The notes under the pieces: generated by a model
What the model saw: only the letters and a program-made list of their open reading frames with translations
What the model was told of the DNA's origin: nothing
Databases searched by the model: none
Part shown: positions 23,753-36,638 of the stretch, in pieces
Layout: each line of letters opens with the position of its first letter
Numbering within the stretch: the first letter of the stretch is position 1
From: Lyophyllum atratum
Taxonomy: Eukaryota; Basidiomycota; Agaricomycetes; Agaricales; Lyophyllaceae
Reading direction: 5' to 3'
Assembly: GCA_014905825.1 (NCBI GenBank)
Contig: JACGCN010000007.1
Coordinates: 1,240,001 to 1,304,000 of the forward strand
Length of the DNA stretch: 64,000 nt
Made by a program: the position numbers and the translations under genes

Positions 23753-26700
23753 ATGCCAGCCCATTTCCCGGTCGACCTCCCCGAGGCTTTGCCTCCTGGG
23801 GCGACGACGCCCAAACCTGCTCGAGCTGCATCCACGCTAAGCCGGAGGGAGACGATCTTGAGCTTGGTAGAGATGCTTCTGCAGGATAATGACCCCGACC
23901 GAGGTGAATTCTCCCCCATTCCGCCGGAACGCTATCTTACAGATACGGCAGACGAAAAGATGCCCAGTTTCGAGGATGATAGGGACGTCCGTGAGTGCCC
24001 ACGAATCTTTTCCGATCTGTCACACGGTACGAATGTTCCGCCAGCCACGGTTGACGAACACCTTCAAGTTGTTGGCGCGGAGGGCTTCAACAAATTCCAG
24101 CGGTAAACATCAGAGACTCGTCGTGAGACATCCTCTTACCATTCTCTTGCAGGCGAATCAACAACCTTGATAAGGAAGTAGGTTGATAGTTTTGCCCTTC
24201 AAGGACATACACGCGACGAACTAAACTTTATCCTCAGCTCCGAAACTTCGCGAATGCATCTCGCCAACTCGGAAGCTCGGTTGCAATTCTCTCCTCTGCC
24301 TTTCATCTCCGCGAACGTTTAGCGCAAATTCTGGTTTTGTACCGCCAAAACGCCTCCGACCTCTTTCCGCGGAAGATTGCACATATCACTCGAGAAATCC
24401 CCCATGACCCTGGGCCGAAGGTCAAGCGTCGACGCCGGGGGAGAGTGGCGAAAGCCAAAGCACCTCCGCACGTCGCACGTCCGACCGTGAACGAGAATCT
24501 CGATCCCGAATTCTTTCCGGAACAGTTAGAGGCATTAGCCACAGACGTTGCCACCTTTCTGAACTGCTTGAATGAGTTCCCTGAATTTACGGATGAGGCC
24601 GTCAATGCTTCTATTCGTTCATTTGAGGGCGACCTCAAGGTAAGGGTCCTAGTTTCAGCGACAAAGGTCGATCTCTGATGTTTTTCTTTTCCAGTATTGG
24701 GCTTCTTGTCTAAAAGAATATACTGGTGAAGCTTTGGACCTATATCCTTGAACACATTAAAATACTCATTTCAACACTGTAGGGCATTTCCGGTATCCTT
24801 CTGTGCAACGGTACATACACGACCTCTCGATAGAGATGGGAGAACACATAGACACCATCACATCAACTCTTTCCATGTTCATTGAAATCGGTCAGTACCG
24901 CTCAAAATTCGACAGCTTCCATAGCTTGATGTCATGGCAGGTGTGCCTACTATCCGATTCGCACAGAAGCACGGAGCGACAAACCTTCTCAACCTTTCCA
25001 CTGTCGCCACATTTTTCTCTGCCGTCACGGCAACAACTCTGCAATTCTCGTTTGCGCTGCCGCATAAACCGTCCTCGGACGCCGTCAACTGTTTTTGGTT
25101 TGCCTCCCTCGTGTTCAGCATTGCAGCTGCCGTAAACAGCTTGTTGGGTCTCACATGGAAACAGGCGATGTAGTACGTGGACATAACCTTCAAGAACTCG
25201 AAATTTTACGAGATGCTGACTATTTTCGACTTATCTAGTCGTTCGCCAGGTCATCGCGTGCCCTGGTGGGTTTTGATCTGGATCAAGAGGTCACCACTCG
25301 TGTTCCTCGTCATGTCTGTCGCGTGTTTCTCTATCGGGCTTTGTTGCTTTGCATATGCTTCGGAACAGGTCTGTCCTTATTTTTCCCTGTTTTCCCTGCA
25401 TTCCATATGTCTGACATGCACACGTAATGCCAGGCTGCTGCGACGTCAACTTTGACGACCGTTTTTACCGCATTTACATCCTTTGGTCTAGCTGCCGTCT
25501 CCGCGTGGTTTGCGTCCGAGAGATACATCTTCCTCCGACATCGGGGCAAGAAATGGCTCAGCGATGCGCTTATCGAATACAAAAACATGGTAATGAAGCT
25601 CCCTGGCATGCAACGTACTCGGCGAACCCTGCACGCCATCGGAGATCGGCTGGGACAATGGGCCGATACCCTGCACCGGCTTTCATGCAAGGTACTCGGA
25701 ATTGCGTATGCACACAGCAGCTCTTCGGACGACAGCGATGACGTGGAAGCCAGGCTTCCTACAGCCCATAGCAACAACTTCTTCTCTGACGATCCCACCT
25801 CCCCAATGCGGCGACAGTCTGATATGATGAGCGAGCCTTCCAAGTCCCCGCTGTCGCCTAAAACCCTTACAGACAAGGATGTACTCGCTAGTCCCGCCTC
25901 CCCTGGAAAGCAGCTCTGGAAAAACGCCGTTCGGAGCGTACAGATGCGTTCGGCGATAGCTTCACCCAACGGCATTACCATAGGGACAACCGCGTGAACC
26001 CCATCGCCAACGGACAACTTCCTCGAACCTTACCGGCCACTATGGGGATCGGAAACGAACCGCAGCTGAAGAACCTGTCAGGGCTGTCTTGCGCTCCCGC
26101 GTTGGTGCGCTCCAGCCCAAGCTAAAGCAGTTGGAGGCGACGCAAGACGTGGCAGCCCACCAAGCGCTTGTTCGGCACCTGCAATTCTCTCCCGATGGTA
26201 AATACCTGGCAACTTCAAGGTAGGAATGAGTTGTTGTGAACATATATTCCGAGTCGCTCATCCGCTAACTCTAGTTGGGATCGGACTTCGGTGGTTTTCC
26301 GCGTTGGGGTGAGAACACCTGTTTCTTCTTGGCAAAATACGCTTCTGACAAACCTCCGCTCCCAGGATCCTTTAGTTTCTCATCGTATCCTCGCCCACGC
26401 ACAAGGCTTTGTAGGACAGGTAGCTTGGTATGATGGTTTTACCTATCGTTTTAACATGACCACTCTAACCGTTCCCGTTAGGTCTCCAACTGGAAACATG
26501 CTCCTGACAAAGCTTGGCAGAGGTATCAAAGTCTGGACTGCGGAGGTGGGTTGATTGCAACATTGATTGTCATCGTAAAATAACACGCAGAAAATGCTGA
26601 CTAGTTTCACCCTTTCTTTCTTAACCGCTGATTCGCAGGAGGGTGTTTGCAAAAAGACCATCGACCGTAAAACAGGCGTGGAAGCGATCGCTTGGTTTCC

Positions 26701-28120
26701 AGACGGAAAGAGTCGGTCACCGTCTTTTACAACCCCTTAGCCATTTCTGATCGAATGATGACATAGCTTTCATCTCGGTTGAGGGAAGCGATGTAACGAA
26801 ACTGGTGCGTCCATCCTTCTGCGTTTGTGTTAGCCGTTCTGACCGGGATCTGCAGGACCTCAATGGCAATGTTAGTCCTCGATGCTTCCCGAAATCTGAG
26901 AAGCTGATGATAGGAACCTCTTCACAGATTCTCGAACAATACGACTTCGGCCGCATGAAGTTGCATGACGTTGCTGTCACACCAGACTCTCTACGGCTCA
27001 TCGGTGTCGGGCCGCTCTTAGAATCCCCTACCGGTCTACAACCAAGCAAATCCAGGGCAGAAAAGCGACTTGTTGGTGAGCCTGTCATTATGCTCAGGTT
27101 ACAACACACGCTGAGAGAAAACGACAGTGTACAATATGGAAACCAATCAGATCGAAAAGTACGTCAAGAGCATTAGCCTTCACTTTGACATCGGCTAATC
27201 GATGATTTTCAAGCCAAACACCAGTCCTCAATGACGTTAGGGATATCACAGTGGCTCAGACTCCACGAAGCGGCGTCATTGCTCTAATCAGCTACGAGAA
27301 CAAGGTCAGGGTCGCGGCACCCCTGGTAGCGACATACTCACCAATCTTATGGTAGGCCCCCCCTCAACTCTGGAAACTGGAGATGGTCAAGGATCGGGAC
27401 AACAACTCCATTGTCACAGCAAGGCTTACACTCAGGTTCGTCCCTTTCCCAACCAAGCCTGACACCCTCTAAGCTTGACGACAGGCACACGTACATGCCC
27501 AAGGTTCAGGTCGACTTCGCTGGGCCCAGCTACTTTGGGGGAAAGAACAACGAACTAGTCCTCTGTGCCGGGAAAGGTGGGTTGCTAACTACGTCATTTC
27601 TTTCAATCACGTTGTTTAGACTCTTCACACCGCAGCCGGGGACATTCATATCTGGGATCAGGAATCGGGTGCACTGCTCCATCACGTCCGTGGTCAAGTC
27701 CATGGCGGTGACTTGACCTGTATCGCATGGAATCACGCTGCTGAGAACCCTTTCATGTTCGCAACTGGAAGCCACGACGGAGCCGTTCGAATATGGACAA
27801 AACGGCCTGATGAGCTAGAAGATGTGCACCCAGGCTCGATACTTCGGACACATTCTCCTTTCGAACTTAGCGAACGGGAGAGGTCGGAAAGTGCCTTGAC
27901 GCAGCAAGACCGGAACTCTGACCACTCTCAAGAAGATGGCGGGACTCTGAACCGAAACCGCGGAGGCTCTACATCTCGACGTACGACGCCAGATACCATC
28001 GAACGACAGGATTCTACCCAGAATGTAAATGGCCCGTCATTACGAGAACGTATTTTGGCCTACGCTGCCGCGCAACGCGCTGCGGAAGCCCAGGCAGAAC
28101 AATCCAAGCCTGATACCTAG
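23753..28120 (+). CDS. Four-TM protein fused to a WD40 propeller
   Basis: About 1,000 residues in many exons. The N-terminal soluble part has helical and basic segments (KVKRRRRGRVAK). Four hydrophobic segments follow, such as CFWFASLVFSIAAAVNSLL and SPLVFLVMSVACFSIGLCC. After a Ser/Asp-rich linker, a C-terminal WD40 propeller begins at AAHQALVRHLQFSPDGKYLA. Its blades include SSWDRTS, GRGIKVWTAE, HDVAVTPDS and GSHDGAVRIWTK, and resemble Gid7/WDR26, without the LisH-CTLH part. The first ORF would stop at 25997, but a 46-base intron (GTACAGATG to CCATAG) skips that stop and joins both halves in frame. Unspliced RNA would give the TM half only. Confidence 0.75.
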
Positions 28121-28638
28121 CGGGAGTCTGCAGTGTTCAGATGTCCAACTGGACGAGTACGCTTTTTTATGCTCATGCGATATCTATCCCATCTGGGGAG
28201 TTCATTTATTCAAAGGGAAATATGTAGCTTTTACGATATGTATCCATCTATAGTACTATCGACTTATCCACAAGCGTGGAATAAGTATGTTGATTGTGAC
28301 TGTCCCCAATGTAATATGCTTGACTAATGTATATCCTCTTTACACATGTGAAGTCCTAGTCTCTCAAAAGTTTCTTCGGCGTCATCTGCCGATGTTTCAA
28401 CACATAATAGACAAAAGGGCCGGTGTGTTCGTCAACGTCCAATCAACATTCAACACCGCGTTTGCGCGTCCTCGTCTTGGGAATATCTCGTCTGAAAGGG
28501 GTGCAGGTGGCGTCAAAACAGAAGAACACGGCAGTTGCAATGGAATTCAGCGCAGATGTAGGGGCCGTTCGAAGATTAGATGCAGATAATCAGATGGTGG
28601 CTGTGTAACGTGCGACGCTCCTCCCCCTAACCTTACCT
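28121..28638. other. Intergenic region
   Basis: Downstream of the WD40 gene, before the left duplication arm. AT-rich, 3' UTR-like; no gene. Confidence 0.4.
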
Positions 28639-30371
28639 CTCTATAACAGCTACTTGCAACAAAAACTCCTCGCTGCTTCGCGATGACATCTACGGCGATT
28701 CCTCAAGACATCTTCAACTGCATCCTAGATGAACTTCCGAAGCACGATCACTTGACTCTGAAGGCATGCTCTACGGTCGCTCGTTGTTTCGTAGGACCAT
28801 GTCAGGCCCGACTCTTCCGAAAAATCACCATCTCCACTCACAGAGGTCGATGTTGGAGGCTGCGAAAGGTCCTTGCACAAAGTCCACATATCGGACATTA
28901 CATCCGGATCTTGATTCTGGAGCCCCACAGGTCGACGCGAGCAGTGACTCAGACTGTTACTATCAGTTTCATCTTTTGCGAAGAAAGACTTCCACCGCTT
29001 CTTGACTTGCTCCCTATCAGCAGTCTGAGAGCTCTCCATCTAAAGATCCCTCCGGGAGAACCAAGGCACTTATAGATTGGCAAAAATTCTCGCCCAAACT
29101 ACAGGCCTTCTTCCTTCGTGCCTTGCAATCGCCGAACCTCAGCACGGTCGAGCTTGAACAGTGCCTTAGAGTCCCCCTTGTCATTTTCTCTCGCATAAGG
29201 CAGTTCAGAGAGCTACTACTGCCAGGGTCCGAAGTCATCTACGCGGAACCCGTCCCCAGTGAACATGACATCGCATTCGATAAACCTCGCATAGCCTCAC
29301 TCTCGATGAGCGCCGGCCCACTTCAAAGATCACTTCTCAAAGACCTATCCTCCATGATGGACCTAACTCACCTGCAAGAGCTCATCTTGCACGACTTCGA
29401 TGACGAAATATTCAGCAGTTCGAAACTAAGGGAACTGTGTGGCCCAAAGCTACAACGGCTCCGGTGGAAGGTCGAAGGCAACCTCCACGCTGCTACTTTT
29501 CGCAGTGCGTTGATACACCAGCCTTACATTCTAGGTTCTCCATTAATGTGATCATCAGATACGCATCAGATAAGCCTGAGTATCTCCCCACCTCTACGAT
29601 CATTGGAGGTTTGTTTGGGTGTAAAAAGCTCTGTTTCAAGCCCGATCCCTTGGGCACTACAGGCCTTGAGGTGTCTCCTAACGCGCCACAGCAAGATTGT
29701 CCTGCTCGAGGATCTCACTATAAGATATCTCGCTGAACCCACGCATTTCACGTATTCCGAGAAAATGCATCAGCTGTGGGGTGGATTTGATGAGGTGCTT
29801 TCTGATCTCAAGGTACTTCCCTGTCTCAAGCGGGTCTTGGTCATTTCCGCGTGGGTCAACGACAACGAGATAGATCCGAGGACGGAGCATAGGCTTCAGA
29901 AGTTATACATTGGAATGATTTTGAAGAGTCTACCGCGCCTTCGCGCCCGGGGCGTCATATTCAATTGAATATGACCGTGTGCCCCGGAGTCGCCTATGGT
30001 TAGGACTTGGACAGACCAGTTACAGTGCGTATACTCATTAGAAGCTCCTGATCCCGTCTAAAACCATGTCCTCTCGCAGCATCACTGGACCAGCAGAACA
30101 AAATCAATGCGATGAACTTTTTGACTTCCATTACCTCGTCGTGGTCCCACAAGCTACCTCCGGCTGTTCTCGTCTATTCATACTCGATCTAAACCACTAC
30201 CCAACACGAAATCGCTGAAACATTTGGAAACATGATGCATACATACATTTCCACACAATCCAGCAGCTTAATAACGGGCCAGAGGATAGTCGGTATAACC
30301 TACGCTAAGCTGGCTATTGTCTTTGCCCCACTGCATGTGCTTGATGTCAGGGATATTATCGAGGGGCTTGC
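28639..30371 (+). repeat. Left arm of large inverted duplication
   Basis: Closely similar in reverse orientation to 36298-37982. Homology starts at CTATAACAGCTA before the F-box gene. It runs through that gene and its downstream spacer (for example CCAGTTACAGTGCGTATACT near 30015, and ACCATGTCCTCTCGCAG near 30063), and ends in the last exon of the OYE gene after GAGGGGCTT at about 30371. Confidence 0.92.
28683..29968 (+). pseudogene. F-box protein copy A, frameshifted
   Basis: Near copy of the intact gene at 36639-37934. Starts MTSTAIPQDIFNCILDEL. The frame breaks at about 29062, where GAACCAAGG replaces GAACCCAAGG of the other copy; one C is lost, so GEPKALIDW becomes GEPRHL and a stop. Beyond the break the frame stays open (LIDWQKFSPKLQAFF onward), and the intron and second exon are preserved to the stop at 29968. 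This suggests recent inactivation or a sequencing error. Confidence 0.85.
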
Positions 30372-31872
30372 CGTGCTGCACTCGCTTCACGAGATCAGGA
30401 TGCGTGATCCAGTTGAAGCCAATGGCAATCCCATCGACCTTTCCGGCAGCGACGAGCTCTGCGCCTTCTTCAGGGGTCACTTGGCCGTTGAGGAAGACCT
30501 TGGCATTGGTGATCGCGGGCCGATAAGACTCTAGCACGTCGTGCACTGTGGCGCGCTTTTTGCCTGAGAGGAATGGAGAACCTGTCAATATGCTGTATGG
30601 CAGGCGACCGAGGGCGTGCGTACCTTCGTACTCGACATCATAGGCCGGCACATAGCGGACAAGGGCGATGTAAGCTAGGCCAAGCTTGTCAGCCTCGCTC
30701 ACGAAGTAGGTGTACGTGTCGAGGGCCTCTTGAAGGGGCATCCTACATTGAAGAGGAATGATGAGAAGTGAGAATAGAAAATCTGGAGGATGAGTTTTGC
30801 GAACCCCATGTCATTGTAGCCTCCAGCAGGGCTGACTTTGAGTGCTACATTATCGCCAAAGACTTCAACCATGACCTTGAGAACCTCAAGTCCAAATCGA
30901 GCACGGTTTTCGACACTACCGCCCCATTGATCTGTACGATGGTTGCATGTGTTGTCCAAGAACTGGTTGACTAGATATCCGTTGGCGCCGTGAACTGGAC
31001 AGAGGATGATAAAAGTTTATCTAATCTTTTAGGATAGCTATGTAGGATCGGCTTACGTTCCACACCGTCGAACCCTGCTTCTTTCGCGTAGATAGCGGCT
31101 TTCTTGAACTCGGAGATAATGGTCCAAGGATCTCCTACTGCAGTGGGCTGGTAATTAGGTTCAGTGGAAGGATGGGGACTTTTGATGTGCGACCGACTTA
31201 CTGTGACATAGCCAGGTTCGCCTGGAATGTGGCGAAATTTTCCACCTCGAGCTGCGATGGCGGAGGGTCCGTACACAGGCTTCAGAGAAGAAGAGACTAA
31301 GTTACCAGGCCACCTGAAGCCCATGGAACAGGCGACTTACAGTACCAGCTAGCTTCTGCTCCGGGGCCTCCGGATGGGAAACACGACCGCCTGTAACGCG
31401 AATTAAGGATGCATCTAATCGACAGTAGACGACGCACAATGCCACAGCTGATCAACACACAATCAATCAGCGCTTGAAAGCGGATAGGTCATGGTATACT
31501 GACCTGGGCGTAAATGTGAGATCCGGCAGCATGGACTGCGTTTACGGTCTTTTGCCACCCAGCGACCTGTTCTTTGTTCCAGAGACCAGGTGCGTAGGGC
31601 CACTCCGTCCTGAGCCAAAGAAGTACCATTCAGTCATTGATGACTGAAAGTACGAGAAAGCAATGCACTTACCCTTGGCGCGCGACGAGGACACCCTCTG
31701 AAACGATCAGACCCGCACCACCGGCGGCACGCTGGCCGTAGTACTCAGCCATGATATCATTGGGGATCGTATCCAACGCTCGGTTACGGGTAAGCGCAGA
31801 CATCGCAACACGGTTGCGAATTGTGACGGAGCCGAGTTCGAGAGGGGTGAAGAGTGCAGATGTGGAAGGCAT
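30268..31872 (-). CDS. Old Yellow Enzyme family oxidoreductase
   Basis: FMN-dependent NADPH ene-reductase of the OYE family; it reduces activated double bonds, natural substrate unknown. ATG 31872 opens MPSTSALFTPLELGSVTIRN. Then come ALTRNRALDTIPND, AEYYGQRAAGGAGLIVSEG, LWHCGRRVSH, the active-site VHGANGYLVNQFLD with the His/Asn pair, TDQWGGSVENRARFGLEVL, and a C-terminal TIM-barrel part (KVFLNGQVTPEEG, DGIAIGFNWITHPDLV). It ends SVGYTDYPLARY. At least six short introns. All major motifs are intact. Its last 100 bases of coding sequence are shared with the right duplication arm. Confidence 0.93.
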
Positions 31873-32705
31873 TGCTGCTTGCTGGGACTGGGAAAGACTT
31901 TGAAGGACAGGATATGGTGGTATGGTTCATCGTGGGACTCAGTCTTTATACTCCAGCTCAAGCCGTGGTTCGTAAGACGGCAAGATGGTAGTGGTCTTTG
32001 TAACTGTTCGAGTCATGAGGGAGGGCAACATTGGATATCACGATACCGGGGCCGTCTCTCCGAGGATAACTTTCCATCGAGGTATTCACCCATCATCAAT
32101 TGGCAGGTTTAGATCAAATATAGATATTCTTTGCCACGATCTGCTACGAATGAGTAAGGCAGAGTAAGCCATCTATAACCTAAGGATGAGCGTGGCAGAG
32201 TATAGAACAAAACTGACATGGATGACCATGACCTGTGTAAAGCGCGCGTTCTTGTCAGATGGTTAGAGATTTTGACAATGGCGAGGATTATCAAATAACG
32301 CATACGTTAAGTAGCAATGACCATGTCATCTGGGTCTGTCAAACAGCCTTTCCTCCTTTCGGCCTGCCGCACAGATAGATCTGAGCACGCCATGCAATGC
32401 GGTTCTGCGCCAAATATTGAGCCGTCGACGCGTCATGGGTGAGTAATCACTGCAACACGGCAGGTGCACCCCCGACTCTCAGTTGATGAATATACTCGTG
32501 GTGTCGGATGTCCTTCATAGGCAGGCAAGCGGCGAGCGTTATTTCACGGATTTACTTTGTGGATCTGTCAGACATTTGGCATCATGACGTTGTTCACGAC
32601 TTCAAAACGAAATTCGAATCCTGCCTCCCTTTCATACAGCTCACATCTCGCTATTTTGTACAATCTTCGCGATGCTGCACACATTTCCGGATGCCGTCGC
32701 ACTAG
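31873..32705. other. Intergenic region
   Basis: OYE promoter side and the 3' end of the secreted protein. No gene or repeat is recognised. Confidence 0.4.
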
Positions 32706-33629
32706 TCACAGTGTAAGGCTAACAGAAAGGGTAGATGAGAACAACGGTGGGTAGCCTAAATGACCGAGACATACATAGGTTCCAAGATGTGCAGTTCTAC
32801 CACACCACGAGGATGCGGCTGTCGTGGAAATGATCTTGACATTCGACTGGAATTTGATGAGTGGTCAGCATTATGAGTGTCTTCAGAGAGGTACTGACAT
32901 ATGTAATGGGGCCAAAGTTGAACGAGACATTCGTCAGCTAAGCGGAGTTATGGCGATGTGAGATACGAGCGTATATACATCATGACGCGTGAAACAAACC
33001 TCAGCAGCAAAAATGGCTCTACCAGGGCAATACTTGTCAAGCGACAGGGTGGTAGCAGATTTACCATTGCTAGACAGGGTACAAGTCCAAACGGTGCCAG
33101 ACTGTTCATTATTCTCAGCTTCGTCAAGAAGGCAAAAGAAAGAAGTACTCACGGATGTGAAAGAGAAATGGACTGTGTCCCCAGGATTGACGTTAAAGCC
33201 GTTACCCCATGGCAAGGAAGGTGTCCCATAGAAGCCATCGCCTATCGCACCAGTATTAGCCGCAGAGTCTGCACGACACATTACACCAAAGCTTTACCGA
33301 TCCACCATACTCCACTTCTACCGTCGAGAGACGGCTTGGAGGACCCCGTTTCCGCTTTGAAGTCCGGGCCAGACGTAAGGAGTTCCTGTAAGCTGACATT
33401 ATGAAGATGGAGCCCGACGTTGAGAAACAACGTACCCCCAGCCTGGGGCAACTTTGGAACGACCATGTCCCCAGACATAGCGGTGAACGTGCTAAAAGAT
33501 ATATGGCCTTTCAACTACGATATTGAAGCTCGCGAGGACTAACACTCCATTCCACTCTACGGTATACCAGTTTGCGGCATGGACAGAGAGAAGCAGAAGA
33601 CTGAGCGAGAGGGCGACAAAGGCTAGCAT
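32706..33629 (-). CDS. Secreted eqolisin-like protein
   Basis: ATG 33629 starts a signal peptide, MLAFVALSLSLLLLSVHA, then ANWYTVEWNGV. Several short introns must be removed. Spliced segments read TFTAMSGDMVVPKLPQAGG, GTPYVWPGLQSGNGVLQAV, TPSLPWGNGFNVNPGDTVHF and VSFNFGPITY. The W-G, G-F-VP and W-GLQ-VLQ pattern recalls the glutamic peptidase (G1, eqolisin) beta-sandwich, including the Gln of VLQ. The usual second catalytic region (WYEWYP-like) is not seen, so protease activity is doubtful. The exact exon ends and the stop at 32706 are tentative. Confidence 0.6.
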
Positions 33630-34074
33630 GATCAGCCAAAAGCAGGCCAACAATCTTCACTTGAGCGATTTTATGAGCACATAACGGGCCGCCAGCGGGC
33701 GAAAGCGGCAAGGTGACCTCGATCGGCATGTGTGGAAGAAGTTAAGGAAGTGAAGAGGATTATCCGTGGTCCGTCATGAGGACGCGATTAGGATTCAAAA
33801 AACCGAACTTCAGGCAAAGTCACGGAGGATAGAATTAAAGCGGTTTCGTCGCTGTATACGACCAGATCACCCAAGAGCTGATATTCGTGAGCAGGCCTCG
33901 GCCGACCGAGGAGCAACGGAGACAGATGTCAAGTTCCGGGTTTTGGCGACAACCGCTCTGCCGGTAAAGAGATCCAAACAAATTACATCGCTCTCAACGC
34001 TGGCAACGAACCTTCTCCTTCCTTCTCGTCCCTAATACTTGACCCATCCCGGATATCTTTCTGGACCTGCAGGA
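33630..34074. other. Divergent intergenic region
   Basis: Shared upstream region of the secreted protein and KGD2. Nothing specific is recognised. Confidence 0.4.
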
Positions 34075-36001
34075 ATGCTTTCAAAACAGATCATCGCAGT
34101 AGCGCGTGGTCGCGGTCTGCTGTACGCCAAGCATGCCCGAACAATGGCTCCGAGCCTCACTCGAGGATGGTATGCACATCCTTCTTGACACGAAGCTTTC
34201 ATAAACCGGGAGGGAATAGGGATATTGCCAGTGCTCATGCGCGAACTGCGAAATTCCACTCGTCGAACCTGCTCCAGGGTATGTTTCATTTCCCCCCGGA
34301 GCGATCGACGCGCCTCTCAACTATCCTTCCCTCCCAGCCGAGACCGTCAAGGTTCCTCAAATGGCAGAGTCTATCACTGAAGGAACATTGAAGACATGGA
34401 CGAAGAAAGAGGGTGATATGGTTGCTGCTGACGAGGAAGTTGCGACCATTGAGACTGACAAGGTGCATACATAAACGTGCACTTTACCAGTATATGGAAT
34501 TCATAATCTTGTTTCCAGATCGACGTTTCCGTAAATGCCCCTCAGGCCGGAAGAATCGTCAAGCTTCTTGCGCAGGAGGATGACACAGTGACGGCTGGAC
34601 AGGACCTCTTTGTCCTTGAGCCTGGTGAAGGCGAAGGTGCGTACTTTGTCAAATGATAGTACTTAAATAGTCTCGTTAATTGTCATAAATTTCCACAGCC
34701 GCTGCCCCTCCGCCGCCTAAAGAAGAGAAAGAAGAGAAACCCCCCACTGACGAGAGCAAAGCAAAAGACGCTACAGAACCAGCAGACCAGCAGGTAATCA
34801 AGGACCTCCCGCAACCCCCGAAACCCGCTGAGACCGACAAGAAGGCTCCTCCTCCTCCTAAAGAAGAACCTAAAGGCAAGGAGTCTAAGAAGGAAGACCC
34901 TACAAAGAAAGTGGAGGAGACCACTAAAAAAGAGAAGAAGCCCGAGAAGGGCGAGAAGGCACAGATCCCTCCTCCTAGCACGCGACCTATCCCTGGAAAC
35001 CGGAATGAGACCAGAGTGCGTCATACCTTAGCCTGCCCCCTTCAGACCGGAACTGACCTGAAGCTCTTCGCAGGTGAAAATGAACCGCATGCGTCTGCGC
35101 ATCGCCGAGCGCCTGAAGGAGTCGCAGAACGCCGCCGCCGCGCTTACAACGTTCAACGAAATCGACATGTCGTCGCTCATGGAGATGCGTAAGAAGTTCA
35201 AGGACGTAGTGCTGAAGGAGCATGACGTCAAACTTGGGTATATGAGCGCGTTCGCCCGGGCTTGTACACTCGCGTTGAAGGAAATCCCGGGTGCGAATGC
35301 GTCGATCGAGGGCGACGAAATCGTGTATCGCGACTATGTCGATTTGAGCGTTGCAGTTGCGACGCCCAAGGGCTTAGTGACACCGGTTGTGAAGAATACG
35401 GAAACGATGAATTTCGTCGACATCGAGAAGGAGATCGCGTTCATGGGAAAGAAGGTACAGCTTGCATCATACTCTCGGAGTGTACGGTTCTCATCTTGTT
35501 ATTAGGCCAGAGATGGCAAGCTCACCCTTGAGGACATGGCTGGTGGAACCTTCACCATGTAAGTTTCTTTTCCTTCTGTCGCGAATCGAGCTCAAAATAT
35601 CCTTTCATAGCTCCAATGGTGGCGTATTTGGATCGCTGTACGGTACCCCCATCATCAACTTGCCCCAAACCGCTGTTCTTGGTGCGTCTTCCCGTTACAG
35701 TCAGCGTACATCCAGCTGACCATGACTCTCGCCTTCCTATTTGCCTTGTTTCTCCACGTAACCACAGGCATGCATACCATCAAAGACAGGCCCGTAGTCG
35801 TGGATGGCCAGATCGTCATCCGGCCGATCATGATCGTCGCTCTCACCTATGACCATCGCGTGTTGGACGGTCGGGAAGCTGTCACGTTCCTTGGTACGTC
35901 TCCACTCCTTCCATGTTTGCGATCCTTGTGAGACTCACGTATCATTTCTAGTGAAAGTCAAGGACTATCTCGAAGACCCCAGGAAGATGCTGCTCGCTTA
36001 G
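34075..36001 (+). CDS. KGD2: Dihydrolipoyllysine-residue succinyltransferase (2-oxoglutarate dehydrogenase E2)
   Basis: Mitochondrial E2 core of the TCA-cycle 2-oxoglutarate dehydrogenase complex. The basic, Ser/Arg-rich N-terminus from ATG 34075 is a likely mitochondrial presequence; [10 protein letters not shown] precedes the mature start [17 protein letters not shown]. The lipoyl domain carries the lipoylated Lys in IETDKIDV, split by an intron right after the Lys codon. A long Pro/Lys/Glu-rich linker follows, with no E1/E3-binding domain, as in other eukaryotic KGD2. The catalytic domain has [38 protein letters not shown] and the active-site [15 protein letters not shown]. It ends DPRKMLLA. 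About eight exons. Confidence 0.95.
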
Positions 36002-36297
36002 AGATTGTCACATACTAGTAGACATAATATGCATGGATGGGATATCAACGTACAGAGCCGGGGTAGTTAATTATTTGACTCGTTTTCTTACCTTCTCAAT
36101 CTACATTCATCTTTAATGCGTGGCTGGCGTGGCTGGGCGCGCTCGTGGTGAAAGCCGATTTGCACCAGAGTAGGAGCGATGTACATGCCAGGCACAGAAT
36201 ACCTTGGCGGTTATCGCTTTGCATGGCGAGAATGTAACTCTCACTATCTGTCCACGCGCTGAATAATTTGGGTCTTAGACGTCGAGACGATACTATA
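36002..36297. other. KGD2 3' region
   Basis: Short spacer between KGD2 and the right duplication arm. No feature is seen. Confidence 0.4.
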
Positions 36298-36382
36298 CTT
36301 AAGCCCCCCGATAATATCCTGACATTAAGCACTTGCAGTGGGGCAAAGACAACTTAGTATTCTCTGGCCCACTACTAAGCCG
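36298..36382 (+). pseudogene. Relic of OYE 3' end
   Basis: On the plus strand, GATAATATCCTGACATTAAG and CAGTGGGGCAAAGACAA match the OYE codons for DNIPDIKHMQWGKDN near 30310-30355, with substitutions and lost bases. Nothing of the rest of OYE is present. It came with the duplication arm. Confidence 0.85.
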
Positions 36383-36638
36383 CTGGCTTGTGTAGGAGCT
36401 TGTACTCTATATGTATCATGTTTTCAAATGTTTCGAGGTCTCGTGTTGGGCAGTGATTTACAGTAGATTGAGTATAAACAGTCGAGAACAGCTGGAGGTC
36501 GGTTGTAAGGATGCAATAAAAGTGAAAAAGTTGGTGCATTGATTGCTCTACTGGTCTAGTAATACTGCGAGAGGACATGGTTAAGAGGGAACAGAAGCTG
36601 CTAATGAGTATACGCACTGTAACTGGTTTGTCCAAGTC

